Below the pieces are notes generated by a model, which ran no database searches, was not told the DNA's origin, and saw nothing but the letters and a program-made list of their open reading frames with translations. Positions 8,388-19,482 of a stretch of DNA of 64,000 nucleotides are shown piece after piece. This DNA comes from Fulvivirga ligni. Lineage in GTDB: Bacteria > Bacteroidota > Bacteroidia > Cytophagales > Cyclobacteriaceae. Every line of letters begins with the position of its first letter. The stretch's first letter is position 1. The translations under genes and the position numbers were made by a program. The DNA is taken from NCBI RefSeq assembly GCF_021389935.1, contig NZ_CP089979.1:310001-374000 (forward strand). Reading direction: 5' to 3'.

Positions 8388-9346
8388 ACCGGATAGACCG
8401 TTTGGCGGCCATCTTAATACAGCTACAAAGTAAGAAAGTAGTAAAAGCTCAAATGATTGCAGACCGCTTCGAAATTAGTCTGCGAACAGTGTATAGAGAC
8501 ATAAGAGCACTGGAAGAAGCGGGTGTACCCATTGGCGCGGAAGCCGGCGTGGGCTACTTTCTTATGGAAGGCTATAACCTGCCTCCCGTATCCTTTACCA
8601 AGGAAGAAGCTGGTGCTATATTAATAGCCTCCAAACTGGCCGAAAGACATGCCGACAGTTCTATTCAGGAGCACTTTGAAAATGCTCTTTTTAAAATAAA
8701 AGCTGTATTAAAAGTGCAGGAGAAAGAGTATTTAGATAGTTTGGAGAAAAACATTCAGGTACTCACCCCTCCCAATGCCCCCGCCAAGAGCAACATGTTC
8801 CCTGATCATTTCCTTTCTGATATTCAGATGGCCCTCGCTCAGAATAAAATTATCAGTTTTGAATATTTCTCTACCTATAGCCAGGATTATACCCGCAGAG
8901 ATGTAGAGCCTGTAAATCTATGCTTCTACAGTAACCACTGGCATCTGATAGGCTACTGCCGAATGCGTAATGATATGCGGGATTTTCGAACTGACAGAAT
9001 TACCAAATTACAGGTAAAAGAAGAGGAGTATTTACCCAGGGAGAGCTCTAGCTATCAGGACTATGTTAACAGCCTAATTCTGGGTTCTGATCTAAAAAAA
9101 GTAATAGTAAGAACAAGCAAAAGAACTGCAGCCCTCCTCGGCGAACAAAAATATTTCTTAGGCTACATAGAAGAAAATGAATGTGATAATGGAGAAACAG
9201 AAATCACATTTATGACTTCCCACCTGGATTACTTTTGTAGATGGCTATTGTCATTTGGCACCATGGTGCTGGACATTAAACCACAAGAGGTAAAAGACCA
9301 TTTAGGCAAAATAGCTAGAGAGGTTTTTGAGCATTACAACTCCTAG
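8384..9346 (+). CDS. YafY-type transcriptional regulator (HTH_11 + WYL)
   Basis: A 320-residue regulator. Residues 1-60 form a winged helix (MNRIDRLAAILIQLQSKKVV, then ISLRTVYRDIRALEEAGVPI). About residues 140-215 form the WYL domain with FEYFSTYSQDYTRRDVEPVNL, HWHLIGYCRMRNDMRDFRTD, and a C-terminal extension follows. WYL domains sense ligands, often nucleic acids or nucleotides, and control DNA damage, defence or metabolism genes. It shares an ATGA overlap with the SRPBCC gene. The regulated genes are likely its own operon, but no operator was recognised. Confidence 0.88.
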   Translation: MNRIDRLAAILIQLQSKKVVKAQMIADRFEISLRTVYRDIRALEEAGVPIGAEAGVGYFLMEGYNLPPVSFTKEEAGAILIASKLAERHADSSIQEHFENALFKIKAVLKVQEKEYLDSLEKNIQVLTPPNAPAKSNMFPDHFLSDIQMALAQNKIISFEYFSTYSQDYTRRDVEPVNLCFYSNHWHLIGYCRMRNDMRDFRTDRITKLQVKEEEYLPRESSSYQDYVNSLILGSDLKKVIVRTSKRTAALLGEQKYFLGYIEENECDNGETEITFMTSHLDYFCRWLLSFGTMVLDIKPQEVKDHLGKIAREVFEHYNS

Positions 9347-9356
9347 CTATATGCTT

Positions 9357-9614
9357 TTAATCATAATGATACCTACAAGCATAAATTAGCAATTCACCAT
9401 CATTAACCTGATATACCAATCTATGCTCCTGATCTATTCTTCTGGACCAGAAACCAGCAAGATCATATTTTAAAGGTTCAGGCTTACCAATTCCCTCAAA
9501 GGGCTCTCTCTGTATACCTTTAATCAACGCATTGATCTTTTTGATCATCTTTTTATCTACCTGCTGCCAATAGAGATAGTCCTCCCAGGCATTTTCCGTA
9601 AAGGTAATTATCAT
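9357..9614 (-). CDS. yoeB: Txe/YoeB family mRNA-interferase toxin
   Basis: An 85-residue protein very close to Escherichia coli YoeB along its whole length (DYLYWQ, KKINALIK, PFEGIGKPEPLK, GFWSRRI, EHRLVY, CRYHY). YoeB cleaves mRNA in the ribosomal A site. The residues known to be catalytic in the E. coli enzyme, Glu46, Arg65 and His83, all fall at identical positions, so the toxin looks active. Its start overlaps the antitoxin stop by 4 bases, the usual coupled arrangement. It converges with the WYL regulator, leaving only 10 bases between stops. Confidence 0.93.
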   Translation of the reverse strand: MIITFTENAWEDYLYWQQVDKKMIKKINALIKGIQREPFEGIGKPEPLKYDLAGFWSRRIDQEHRLVYQVNDGELLIYACRYHYD

Positions 9615-9868
9615 CCTAACTCATCCAACTTGGGGCTAACAGTTTTACCCGACTTCATTTGTTGAATGGATTCATAAAGTCTATCCGAGTTTTTCCTGGA
9701 ACTTAACAGATGCAGGGTTTCCATGATAGAATTGTATTCATCCAAAGAGATTACCACACTTCCTTTCCCACTTTTCCTTTTAATAATTAAAGTCTGATTA
9801 TCGTCTTCTACCTGATCTAAAAACTTTTTTAGGCCAGTTCTAAATTCTGAAAAATTTGCAGCTATCAT
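9611..9868 (-). CDS. yefM: YefM/Phd family antitoxin
   Basis: An 85-residue antitoxin with an N-terminal Phd/YefM DNA-binding part (IAANFSEFRTGLKKFLDQV, then GSVVISLDEYNSIMETLHLL) and a C-terminal toxin-wrapping tail. It neutralises YoeB and with it represses the operon. It lies directly upstream of yoeB with a 4-base overlap. Two GTAC cores spaced as in the E. coli yefM operator lie 20-36 bases before its ATG (see 9887-9906). Start: the ATG at 9868 begins exactly at the expected MIAANFSEFR. Confidence 0.9.
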   Translation of the reverse strand: MIAANFSEFRTGLKKFLDQVEDDNQTLIIKRKSGKGSVVISLDEYNSIMETLHLLSSRKNSDRLYESIQQMKSGKTVSPKLDELG

Positions 9869-9886
9869 AATTTAATTAACATTATT

Positions 9887-9906
9887 ATGTACTAATATAC
9901 GTACTT
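9887..9906. promoter_or_regulatory. Predicted YefM-YoeB operator (paired GTAC cores)
   Basis: GTAC occurs at 9889-9892 and again at 9901-9904, centre to centre 12 bases, just upstream of the antitoxin ATG. The E. coli yefM-yoeB operator has two palindromes with TGTACA cores 12 bases apart. Here the flanking bases fit only partly (TGTACT and CGTACT), so binding is inferred. Confidence 0.55.
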
Positions 9907-9974
9907 AATTAGGAATAAGTTCTCAAATGATTTACTTGTCAATCCTATACATATAAAATTTTTCCGATCCTTTA

Positions 9975-10006
9975 TTTGGAAACATTGTAAACGCTACTTA
10001 CGTTTG
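9975..10006 (+). promoter_or_regulatory. Bacteroidota-type promoter of the metY operon
   Basis: TTTG at 9975-9978, a 20-base spacer, then TACGTTTG at 9999-10006, a full match to the -33/-7 pattern (TTTG, TAnnTTTG) of Bacteroidota primary sigma factor. Transcription should start near 10012, about 25 bases before the riboswitch. Confidence 0.7.
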
Positions 10007-10037
10007 TAGCATCAATTCGATGAACTCATCTGAGAGA

Positions 10038-10168
10038 ATCGATTTATAAAGAAGCGTGGAGAGACAGGCTCGTCGAAGCGCTAGCAACCTGGTCACCAAT
10101 CCAAGGTGCTACTTCCTGATCCCAAGAATGTTCGTCAAGTGTACGGATACGGGAGAATATAAATTGAT
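10038..10168 (+). ncRNA. SAM-I riboswitch (S-box leader)
   Basis: The segment carries the SAM-I core: GCGTGGAGAGACAGGCTCG near 10053-10071, then GAAGCGCTAGCAACC and AAGGTGCTACTTCC, matching the S-box consensus GGTGGAGGGA-CTGGCCC, GCAACC and GGTGCTAATTCC. The P1 helix closes it: ATCGATTTATA at 10038-10048 pairs along its full length with TATAAATTGAT at 10158-10168 (11 pairs, one G-U). SAM-I RNAs bind S-adenosylmethionine and switch off sulfur amino acid genes. The gene downstream is metY, as expected. Confidence 0.9.
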
Positions 10169-12769
<2,601 letters not shown>

Positions 12770-12775
12770 ATACGC

Positions 12776-13990
12776 ATGAGCAAATATAAGATCGGACTTT
12801 TTGGATTTGGATGTGTAGGGAAAGGACTTTACGAGACACTTACTACCAATAATGATCTGGATGCAGAGATCGTGAAGATCTGCGTGAAAAACAGAGATAA
12901 AGACAGGTCTCCTATTTCTAAAGATAAATTCATTTATGATCCTGAAGAGATTTTAAATGATGAAAATATCAATATTGTGGTGGAGCTAATCGATGATGCC
13001 AAAGCTGCTTTTGATATTGTGAAAAAATCATTAGAAAAGGGGAAAGCTGTGGTATCTGCCAATAAAAAGATGGTGGCCGAAAACCTGCCTGAATTGATAG
13101 AGCTACAGCAAAAATACAATACTCCGCTTCTTTATGAAGGAGCAGTATGTGGTAGTATTCCTGTAATCAGAAACCTAAATGATTACTACGCTTCAGAGCA
13201 AATTACTGAGGTGAAAGGCATTTTCAATGGCTCTTCTAATTATATCTTAACCAAGTTATTTCAAGAGGGGCAGTCATATGCAGAGGCACTGAAAGAAGCT
13301 CAGGACAATGGCTTTGCCGAAACAGACCCAACGCTAGATGTCGGCGGTTTTGACCCTAAGTTTAAGCTTAGCATAGTTATTCAGCATGCTTTCGGTATTG
13401 CGGTGCATCCGGAAAACATCTTTAACTGGGGTATCCAGAATATTTCTGATCAAGACATTGAATTTGCTAAAGAGCGTGATTTAAAAATCAAACTTGTAGC
13501 CAAAGCCAGTACTATTGATGATCAAATTTCATTGCTTGTTGCACCTCATTATATAGACTCTGATAATCCTCTTTACCATGTAGAGAATGAGTTTAACTGT
13601 GTGCTCATCAATGGTAAATATGCCAGTGAGCAAACATTAATAGGTAAAGGTGCAGGAAGTTTGCCTACAGGCCTGGCAGTACTGGCCGATGTAGCCTCAC
13701 TTACAAAAGACTACTCTTATAATTATAATGAAAGCAGGCCACTTACCATCACAGAAGGTGCCTCTGAAGTGTACCTAAGATTTGACGATGTTAATGACAT
13801 AGACCTTTCTCTTTTTGAATCTATTTCAGAGAAGTTTATCGGTCAGAAACACGGTTATTTAATCGGTAAAATTGAATTATCTGATCTGAAGAATATTTTG
13901 AAAGAAGCAGATCATAAAGTGAATGTAGTATTCACATCTGGCAAAGACGCCGAAATAGAAGTATCTAAGCTAACCTACTCATACGCTTAA
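12776..13990 (+). CDS. hom: Homoserine dehydrogenase (monofunctional)
   Basis: A 404-residue NAD(P)-dependent enzyme reducing aspartate semialdehyde to homoserine. The Rossmann motif GLFGFGCVGKGL starts at residue 7; SANKKMVAENL, GSIPVIRNLNDYY and NGSSNYILTKL with AQDNGFAETDPTLDVGG form the catalytic core, and KGAGSLPTGLAVLADV closes the cofactor domain. The last 80 residues are a small regulatory-like tail. No aspartokinase is fused. It follows metX by 6 bases and supplies homoserine to it, completing a short pathway under SAM control. A strong terminator follows. Confidence 0.92.
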   Translation: MSKYKIGLFGFGCVGKGLYETLTTNNDLDAEIVKICVKNRDKDRSPISKDKFIYDPEEILNDENINIVVELIDDAKAAFDIVKKSLEKGKAVVSANKKMVAENLPELIELQQKYNTPLLYEGAVCGSIPVIRNLNDYYASEQITEVKGIFNGSSNYILTKLFQEGQSYAEALKEAQDNGFAETDPTLDVGGFDPKFKLSIVIQHAFGIAVHPENIFNWGIQNISDQDIEFAKERDLKIKLVAKASTIDDQISLLVAPHYIDSDNPLYHVENEFNCVLINGKYASEQTLIGKGAGSLPTGLAVLADVASLTKDYSYNYNESRPLTITEGASEVYLRFDDVNDIDLSLFESISEKFIGQKHGYLIGKIELSDLKNILKEADHKVNVVFTSGKDAEIEVSKLTYSYA

Positions 13991-13995
13991 AGTAG

Positions 13996-14040
13996 GAAGC
14001 CTCCTTTCTGACTTGCAGATAAGGAGGCTTCTTTATTTTT
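13996..14040 (+). terminator. Rho-independent terminator of metY-metX-hom
   Basis: GAAGCCTCCTT at 13996-14006 pairs perfectly with AAGGAGGCTTC at 14021-14031, followed by TTTATTTTT. It ends the methionine operon and may also serve the converging gene at 14055. Confidence 0.9.
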
Positions 14041-14054
14041 GGGATATTTTTTAT

Positions 14055-15920
14055 TTACAAAGCACTAGCTTCGAAAACCATTACCTGACCATCATCCTCA
14101 GAACTTACAACTAGTAAACTAGCGCCGGTTGGGCTCTGGCTAGCCGGGATAAATATTAGACCTTCAGGAGCATCTCCCGTCTCTAATATTTGTAAGAAAG
14201 TAGGCTGCTCAGGATTAGTAACATCATAAACCACCACGGCATCCACTCTTTCTAAACCTATGAAAGCGATTACTTTATCGCCCATTTTACCTATAGTTAC
14301 ACCTTCTGGCTCCACGCCTTTGTTATCGCTTCTGCTATCATCATATATGCCATAATCATTAATAGCTTTTTCCATGGCGCTACCGCAATCATATTTTAGA
14401 TCTCCATTGCTGGCATCCCAAATACTGAAAGAGCGAGCTCCAGGAACATAAAGTTCTTCGAAAATCCCATCAGTATCAGTGTCTCCAAGTGTAGTAGTAA
14501 TAGTAAGCCTTCCTAGCTTATCATCATCTTGAATGTTTGGATCTTCAAATTCCATTTGATCAATATATATACTCTTGGCTCTTTCTTCTTCGCTGTAGCC
14601 ATCATAATCTCTGGTATCGCCTTCATTGGCAGTAATAATATACTCAGTTTCTCCAACGCTGAAATAAGCTAATGCATCCGGCATATAGATCCCCTTTACA
14701 GGGTACAGACCAAAGCTCACCTCATCATCTTTATCGCTAGGGTCAATTTCATTACCCTCAGCACTAAAATCTTTAAACCCTAATGGAAAAATCTTAGTGA
14801 TAGCACCAGCATCAATATCAACTTTAGCAATTCCATTATTTTCCTGTAAACTTACCCAGGCATACTTCGAATCATCAGATATAGTAATGTATTCAGGCTC
14901 AACATCTTGCGCGAAGGAAGCACCCGGTCCGAATATTCTAAATCCTTCAGCTTCCAGAGTAGCTTGGTCTGCTGCAAAACCATCAAAAGAAAGTGTAGTT
15001 ACAGCATAATCAGAAGCAACATTTATAATTGAAATAGATCCATTAGGGTCTACTTCATAATCATCATCAGGCTCACCTTCATTAGCAGATAAAATATACT
15101 TTGCATCCGGAGAAAATGTCACCATATCAGGCAACGCACCAACAGTCACAACTTTTACCTCGGTATGATCTGAGGTTTTGAACACAACTACTTTTCCATT
15201 TTCTTGCTTGTTATCAGCTTCTACTGCTGCTGCCAAAAGACCATTCTTTACGGCTACACTATTTACACCACCACCATAAGGCGTGATATCTATACTACCT
15301 ATAGCAGATAAGTTAGAAGGATCAGAAAAATCGAGAATGTCAATTTTTGAATCGTTCTCATTATTAACTACAAATAACTTCTTAGTAGATGGATCATAGG
15401 CGGAAATTTCGGCGGCTCCGCCATCAGTGCCGGTAGCCAGGTTTATGGACCCAATTTTCTCGAAAGATGAGGGATCTTCTACTACGGCGGCTTCGTCATC
15501 CTTAATAGTCAAAGTAAATGTCTTTTGGGATCCTAATTCAAATCCACTACCAAAACCAAATTTTATGGTTTTATCCTCTTCATCAACATTATTATCAATG
15601 GCATTAACTAAAAAACCACTGTATGTTTCCCCTGCAGGTACGGTAACAGCTATTTTACCCGATGCACCATTAGGTGTAGTAGTAAAGTCTTCTCCGTAAA
15701 CTTCAGTATTAGGGATAGTTACTTCCACCGTTCTATCTTCATTAGAAATGGTGGAGAATCTTATGTATACAGGGTGTCCGATAGAATCTTCAGGTATGCT
15801 TCCTGTAGTTTCAACAAACTCCAGCACGTTAGGCACATCACAGCAATCTTCATCATCCGAACAGCTAAACTGTAGGGTTATCATAGCCAAAAGAGCTAAT
15901 GATATAATAATTTTTTTCAT
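14055..15920 (-). CDS. Choice-of-anchor I family lipoprotein with Calx-beta-like domain
   Basis: A 621-residue lipoprotein: signal 1-19 with lipobox QFSC (Cys20). Residues about 30-140 look like a Calx-beta/immunoglobulin module (VEVTIPNTEVYGEDFTT to FTLTIKDDEA). From about 150 to the end is the choice-of-anchor I beta-propeller, with NEGDTRDYDGYSEEERAK, EPEYITISDDSKYAWVSLQ and ANEGEPDDDYEVDPNGS motifs. Family members are secreted and sometimes annotated as alkaline-phosphatase-like, but no catalytic site is obvious here. It stands alone, converging with the methionine operon and diverging from nqrF. Confidence 0.82.
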   Translation of the reverse strand: MKKIIISLALLAMITLQFSCSDDEDCCDVPNVLEFVETTGSIPEDSIGHPVYIRFSTISNEDRTVEVTIPNTEVYGEDFTTTPNGASGKIAVTVPAGETYSGFLVNAIDNNVDEEDKTIKFGFGSGFELGSQKTFTLTIKDDEAAVVEDPSSFEKIGSINLATGTDGGAAEISAYDPSTKKLFVVNNENDSKIDILDFSDPSNLSAIGSIDITPYGGGVNSVAVKNGLLAAAVEADNKQENGKVVVFKTSDHTEVKVVTVGALPDMVTFSPDAKYILSANEGEPDDDYEVDPNGSISIINVASDYAVTTLSFDGFAADQATLEAEGFRIFGPGASFAQDVEPEYITISDDSKYAWVSLQENNGIAKVDIDAGAITKIFPLGFKDFSAEGNEIDPSDKDDEVSFGLYPVKGIYMPDALAYFSVGETEYIITANEGDTRDYDGYSEEERAKSIYIDQMEFEDPNIQDDDKLGRLTITTTLGDTDTDGIFEELYVPGARSFSIWDASNGDLKYDCGSAMEKAINDYGIYDDSRSDNKGVEPEGVTIGKMGDKVIAFIGLERVDAVVVYDVTNPEQPTFLQILETGDAPEGLIFIPASQSPTGASLLVVSSEDDGQVMVFEASAL

Positions 15921-16112
15921 GGTATTGGTTTAATTAATTAAGCTCACGAAACTAAGCGCATATAGCCCATAATGTGATTAAGAAATAATTATGATACTAT
16001 TAATTTGAAGCCTCAAATAAAAACACAATGTTAACAACGAAAAAACCTTTCATTATTTATCTCAAGTTTCAAATTTTAAGGTTTCAAGTTATAGTTTTCG
16101 ACAATTCCTAAA

Positions 16113-16120
16113 TATATTTG
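16113..16120 (+). promoter_or_regulatory. Candidate -7 promoter element of nqrF
   Basis: TATATTTG, a full match to TAnnTTTG, lies 52 bases before the nqrF ATG. No TTTG is found at the usual -33 distance, so this is tentative. Confidence 0.4.
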
Positions 16121-16171
16121 TAGACCCTTGTGTAGGGGGCAATTTTTTATTGAATAAATCATTCAAATTCA

Positions 16172-17476
16172 ATGAGTACAATTATTTTAACATCCATCAT
16201 AGCATTTACGATTATCATAATGCTATTGGTGTTTATTCTTCTTTTCGCTCAGTCGAAGCTTGTTCAGTCGGGGCCGGTAAACATCGTTATTAATGGGGAG
16301 TCTGACAAACCACTTGTAACTTCTGCAGGTTCTACCTTACTTTCTACCTTATCAGCGCAGAAAATTTTCTTACCTTCTGCCTGCGGTGGTGGTGGTACTT
16401 GTGCCATGTGTAAGTGTATAGTTGAGGAAGGTGGCGGAGACGTATTGCCTACTGAAGTTGGACACCTGAGTCGTACAGAACAAAAAGAAAATGTTCGTCT
16501 TTCTTGCCAGGTAAAGGTAAAGCAAGACATGAAAATAAAAATACCTGAAGAAATCTTCGGTATTAAGAAGTGGGAATGCGAAGTGGTATCTAACTACAAC
16601 GTGTCTACTTTCATTAAAGAGTTTGTAGTGAAGCTTCCTGAAGGAGAGACTCTTGACTTCGAAGCTGGTGGTTATGTACAGATAGATGTACCTGCTATTA
16701 CTGTAAACTTCTCTGAAATGGACATCATGCCTAAGCCTGAGCTTGGTCACCCAGATGACGTATTCCAGTCTGACTGGGATAAATTCGGTCTTTGGAGCTT
16801 AGTGATGAAAAATGACGAGCCTATCTACAGAGCATATTCTATGGCTAACCACCCTGCGGAAGGTAACATAGTAATGCTTAACATCAGGATTGCTACTCCA
16901 CCATGGGATAGAGATGCTGGTAAGTGGATGGAAGTTAACCCAGGTATTTGCTCTTCTTATGTATTCTCAAGAAAACCAGGTGATAAAGTTACAGTTTCTG
17001 GTCCTTACGGAGAGTTTGCTATTAACTACACTGACCGTGAAATGATCTACATTGGTGGTGGTGCTGGTATGGCTCCATTAAGAGCACAGATCTTCCACTT
17101 ATTCCATACTTTAAAAACAGATAGAAAAGTATCTTACTGGTATGGTGGTCGTTCTAAGAAAGAATTATTCTATGTGAATCACTTCAGAAAAATTGAAGAT
17201 GAGTTCCCTAACTTTCAATTTAACATTGCTCTTTCTGAGCCTTTACCTGAAGATAACTGGAAATTAAAGAAAAGTTTAGATGATCGTGATGCTGATGGAT
17301 ACACCGGTTTCATTCACCAATCACTTTTCGATAATTACCTAAAAGATCATCCGGAGCCAGAAGAAGTAGAATTCTACTTATGTGGACCTCCTTTGATGAA
17401 TGCAGCGGTACTTAAAATGCTCGACGAAATGGGTATTCCGCCAGAAAACATCAGATTTGATGACTTCGGAGGTTAA
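16172..17476 (+). CDS. nqrF: Na+-translocating NADH:quinone reductase subunit F
   Basis: A 434-residue inner-membrane flavoprotein, the NADH-oxidising entry point of the Na+-NQR pump. It has one N-terminal membrane helix (about 3-26), a 2Fe-2S ferredoxin domain with Cys71, Cys77, Cys80 and Cys112, the FAD motif RAYSMANHP, the NADH motif [12 protein letters not shown], and the family end [14 protein letters not shown] to FDDFGG. It is slightly longer than Vibrio NqrF (about 408 residues), mainly from a short insertion before RAYS ([14 protein letters not shown]). nqrA-E are not beside it: it is flanked by an unrelated lipoprotein and an arginase-like gene and has its own terminator. Confidence 0.95.
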   Translation: MSTIILTSIIAFTIIIMLLVFILLFAQSKLVQSGPVNIVINGESDKPLVTSAGSTLLSTLSAQKIFLPSACGGGGTCAMCKCIVEEGGGDVLPTEVGHLSRTEQKENVRLSCQVKVKQDMKIKIPEEIFGIKKWECEVVSNYNVSTFIKEFVVKLPEGETLDFEAGGYVQIDVPAITVNFSEMDIMPKPELGHPDDVFQSDWDKFGLWSLVMKNDEPIYRAYSMANHPAEGNIVMLNIRIATPPWDRDAGKWMEVNPGICSSYVFSRKPGDKVTVSGPYGEFAINYTDREMIYIGGGAGMAPLRAQIFHLFHTLKTDRKVSYWYGGRSKKELFYVNHFRKIEDEFPNFQFNIALSEPLPEDNWKLKKSLDDRDADGYTGFIHQSLFDNYLKDHPEPEEVEFYLCGPPLMNAAVLKMLDEMGIPPENIRFDDFGG

Positions 17477-17496
17477 TCCAAGAAATATATAAACAG

Positions 17497-17530
17497 AAAA
17501 CCCTAAAGTTCCGGCTTTAGGGTTTTTTGT
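17497..17530 (+). terminator. Terminator after nqrF
   Basis: AAAACCCTAAAG at 17497-17508 pairs with CTTTAGGGTTTT from 17515, loop TTCCGG, followed by a T-run. It isolates nqrF from the next gene. Confidence 0.9.
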
Positions 17531-17582
17531 TTTTAATTAGTGATCAAAAGTCTAAATTTAGATTTCAAAGCAACTGTAACAC

Positions 17583-18743
17583 ATGGATTTAAAAATCTTC
17601 TTTTCTCCTATTGAGGAAGAGCATTTCGCTCACATAAGACAAGCCAACAGCTTCTATAAAAACATAAAAGTTTATACTGATAAGATGCCAGACTACAGAA
17701 ACGCTGACATCGCCATCATAGGTGTAAACGAAGAGGCAGGAACAGAGCTAAATAAGGGAACAGCCAAAGGAAGTATTCAAATCCGCAAAAAATTATTTAA
17801 CCTAAAAAAGGGCCATGGAGCTTACAAAATTGTAGATATGGGCACCTTAAGAAATGGTGTAGACAGGAGCGAAACGTTGGGTAGAATAAAAGAAGTTTGC
17901 CAAAATCTAATCGAAAATAATGTGTTGCCCTTGCTTATTGGTGGCTCACATGATTTAGATTACGGCCAATATATGGCATATGAAGATCTGGATAAACTTA
18001 TCAGCTTGTTAAATGTAGATGCTTTTCTTGATATGGAAGATGGCGCTACGGTAAGTGCCAACGAGCAACATATCCATAAAATCCTGCTGCACGAACCAAA
18101 TTACCTTTTCAACTATAGCCACCTGGGCTATCAAAGCTATTTGATTGATCCTAACGCTATAGCCATTTTAGAGAAGCTATACTTTGAAGCATACCGAATA
18201 GGGCATTTGAGGTCTAATATCAAAGAAATGGAGCCTATCATTAGAAATGCTGACATGCTTTCTTTTGATGTTACAGCCATAAAAAGTAGCGACGCGCCTG
18301 GAAATGCCAGTGCTCAACCTTTTGGACTAACTGGCGAAGAAGCTTGTCAAATATGCTGGTATGCAGGAATAAATGAAAAATTAAGCTCGGCAGGCTTTTA
18401 TGAATATAACCCTGAGTTAGACGACCCTACTTACAAAACTGCAGCGGTAGTGGCCACCATGATCTGGTATTTTATCGAAGGTTTTTATAATCGTAAAAAT
18501 GAAAATAACTTCAAGAATAATGACTATCTCAGATTTGTAGTATCCATGCCTTCTGAACCTGAAGTACTACACTTCTACAAAAGTAAAATCAGTGAAAAAT
18601 GGTGGATGGAGGTACCTTACCCGCAAGGAAAGGAAAAATATTCCAGAAACTGCATCATACCTTGCTCCTACACTGACTATCAAATAGCCACCAAAGGCGA
18701 GCTGCCAGAAAGATACATCACCACCCACGCCAAACTAATCTAA
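17583..18743 (+). CDS. Arginase-fold (formimidoylglutamase-like) protein with altered metal site
   Basis: A 386-residue ureohydrolase-fold protein. The first motif GGSHDLDYG is intact (His123). The second, normally DAHxD, reads DAFLD (Asp146, Phe148, Asp150), losing the histidine ligand; the third, normally SxDxD, reads SFDVT (Asp229, Thr231), losing one aspartate. Four of six Mn ligands therefore remain. The C-terminal half (WYFIEGFYNRK, FVVSMPSEPEVLHFYKS) is typical of a Bacteroidota-specific branch often annotated as formimidoylglutamase. Given the ligand changes, classic Mn-dependent amidine hydrolysis is doubtful. It lies 1 base before a DUF6503 lipoprotein gene and probably shares its transcript. 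Confidence 0.75.
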   Translation: MDLKIFFSPIEEEHFAHIRQANSFYKNIKVYTDKMPDYRNADIAIIGVNEEAGTELNKGTAKGSIQIRKKLFNLKKGHGAYKIVDMGTLRNGVDRSETLGRIKEVCQNLIENNVLPLLIGGSHDLDYGQYMAYEDLDKLISLLNVDAFLDMEDGATVSANEQHIHKILLHEPNYLFNYSHLGYQSYLIDPNAIAILEKLYFEAYRIGHLRSNIKEMEPIIRNADMLSFDVTAIKSSDAPGNASAQPFGLTGEEACQICWYAGINEKLSSAGFYEYNPELDDPTYKTAAVVATMIWYFIEGFYNRKNENNFKNNDYLRFVVSMPSEPEVLHFYKSKISEKWWMEVPYPQGKEKYSRNCIIPCSYTDYQIATKGELPERYITTHAKLI

Positions 18744-18744
18744 C

Positions 18745-19482
18745 ATGAAAAATCTATCCCTATTCATACTGATTGCCTTAGGGTTTCTTATGTTAAATTG
18801 TAGCTCTCCTTCAGCTGAAAACATCATGAATGAGGCCATAGTACAAGCCGGATCAGAAAATCTGAATGGTAAAGAGGTAGAATTTAAATTTAGAGATAAG
18901 GAATATGGCGCAAAGTTTAGCAATGGCAAATTCGAATATGTGCGACTATTCCAAGATACTGCGGGGCTGGTTAGAGATGTACTTACTAACGACGGATTTA
19001 AAAGAGAAATAAACGGAAAAACAGTAAACCTGCCAGACACAATGAGTCACAAGTACAGCAATTCTGTAAACTCTGTGATTTACTTTGCCTTACTTCCCTA
19101 CAGCTTAAATGATGCTGCGGTTAACAACAACTATCTAGGAGAAGTGACCATTAAAGATGAACAATACCACAAAATAAAAGTGACGTTCGATCAAGCTGGT
19201 GGTGGCGAAGATTTTGAAGATGTATTTATCTATTGGATCAACAAAGACACCAAAAACATCGATTATCTGGCATATGAATATAATACGAATGGCGGTGGTA
19301 TGAGATTCAGAGAAGCTTATAATGAAAGAACCATATCAGATATCCGGTTTGTAGATTATAATAATTTACAACCTACCGAAGAGGTGGAGCTAGAAAAAAT
19401 TGATGAGGTATATTCCAATGGAAAGTTAGAAAAGCTATCAGAGATTAATTTAGAGTCTATTACAGTCAACTCTATCGAATAG
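18745..19482 (+). CDS. DUF6503 family lipoprotein
   Basis: A 245-residue lipoprotein: hydrophobic signal and lipobox MLNC with Cys19. The body resembles Bacteroidota proteins grouped as DUF6503 (KEVEFKFRDKEYGAKFSNGKFEYVR begins it; DVFIYWINKDTKNIDYLAYEY and MRFREAYNERTI follow), probably a beta-rich fold related to outer-membrane lipoprotein carriers. Function unknown. It follows the arginase-like gene by a single base, and its end overlaps the converging NRAMP-like gene by 11 bases. Confidence 0.72.
   Translation: MKNLSLFILIALGFLMLNCSSPSAENIMNEAIVQAGSENLNGKEVEFKFRDKEYGAKFSNGKFEYVRLFQDTAGLVRDVLTNDGFKREINGKTVNLPDTMSHKYSNSVNSVIYFALLPYSLNDAAVNNNYLGEVTIKDEQYHKIKVTFDQAGGGEDFEDVFIYWINKDTKNIDYLAYEYNTNGGGMRFREAYNERTISDIRFVDYNNLQPTEEVELEKIDEVYSNGKLEKLSEINLESITVNSIE

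Noticed and set aside
9346-9900. Integration scar or mobile island around the toxin-antitoxin pair
   Set aside because: No tRNA end, direct repeats, transposase or integrase is visible nearby; the pair sits neatly between host genes.
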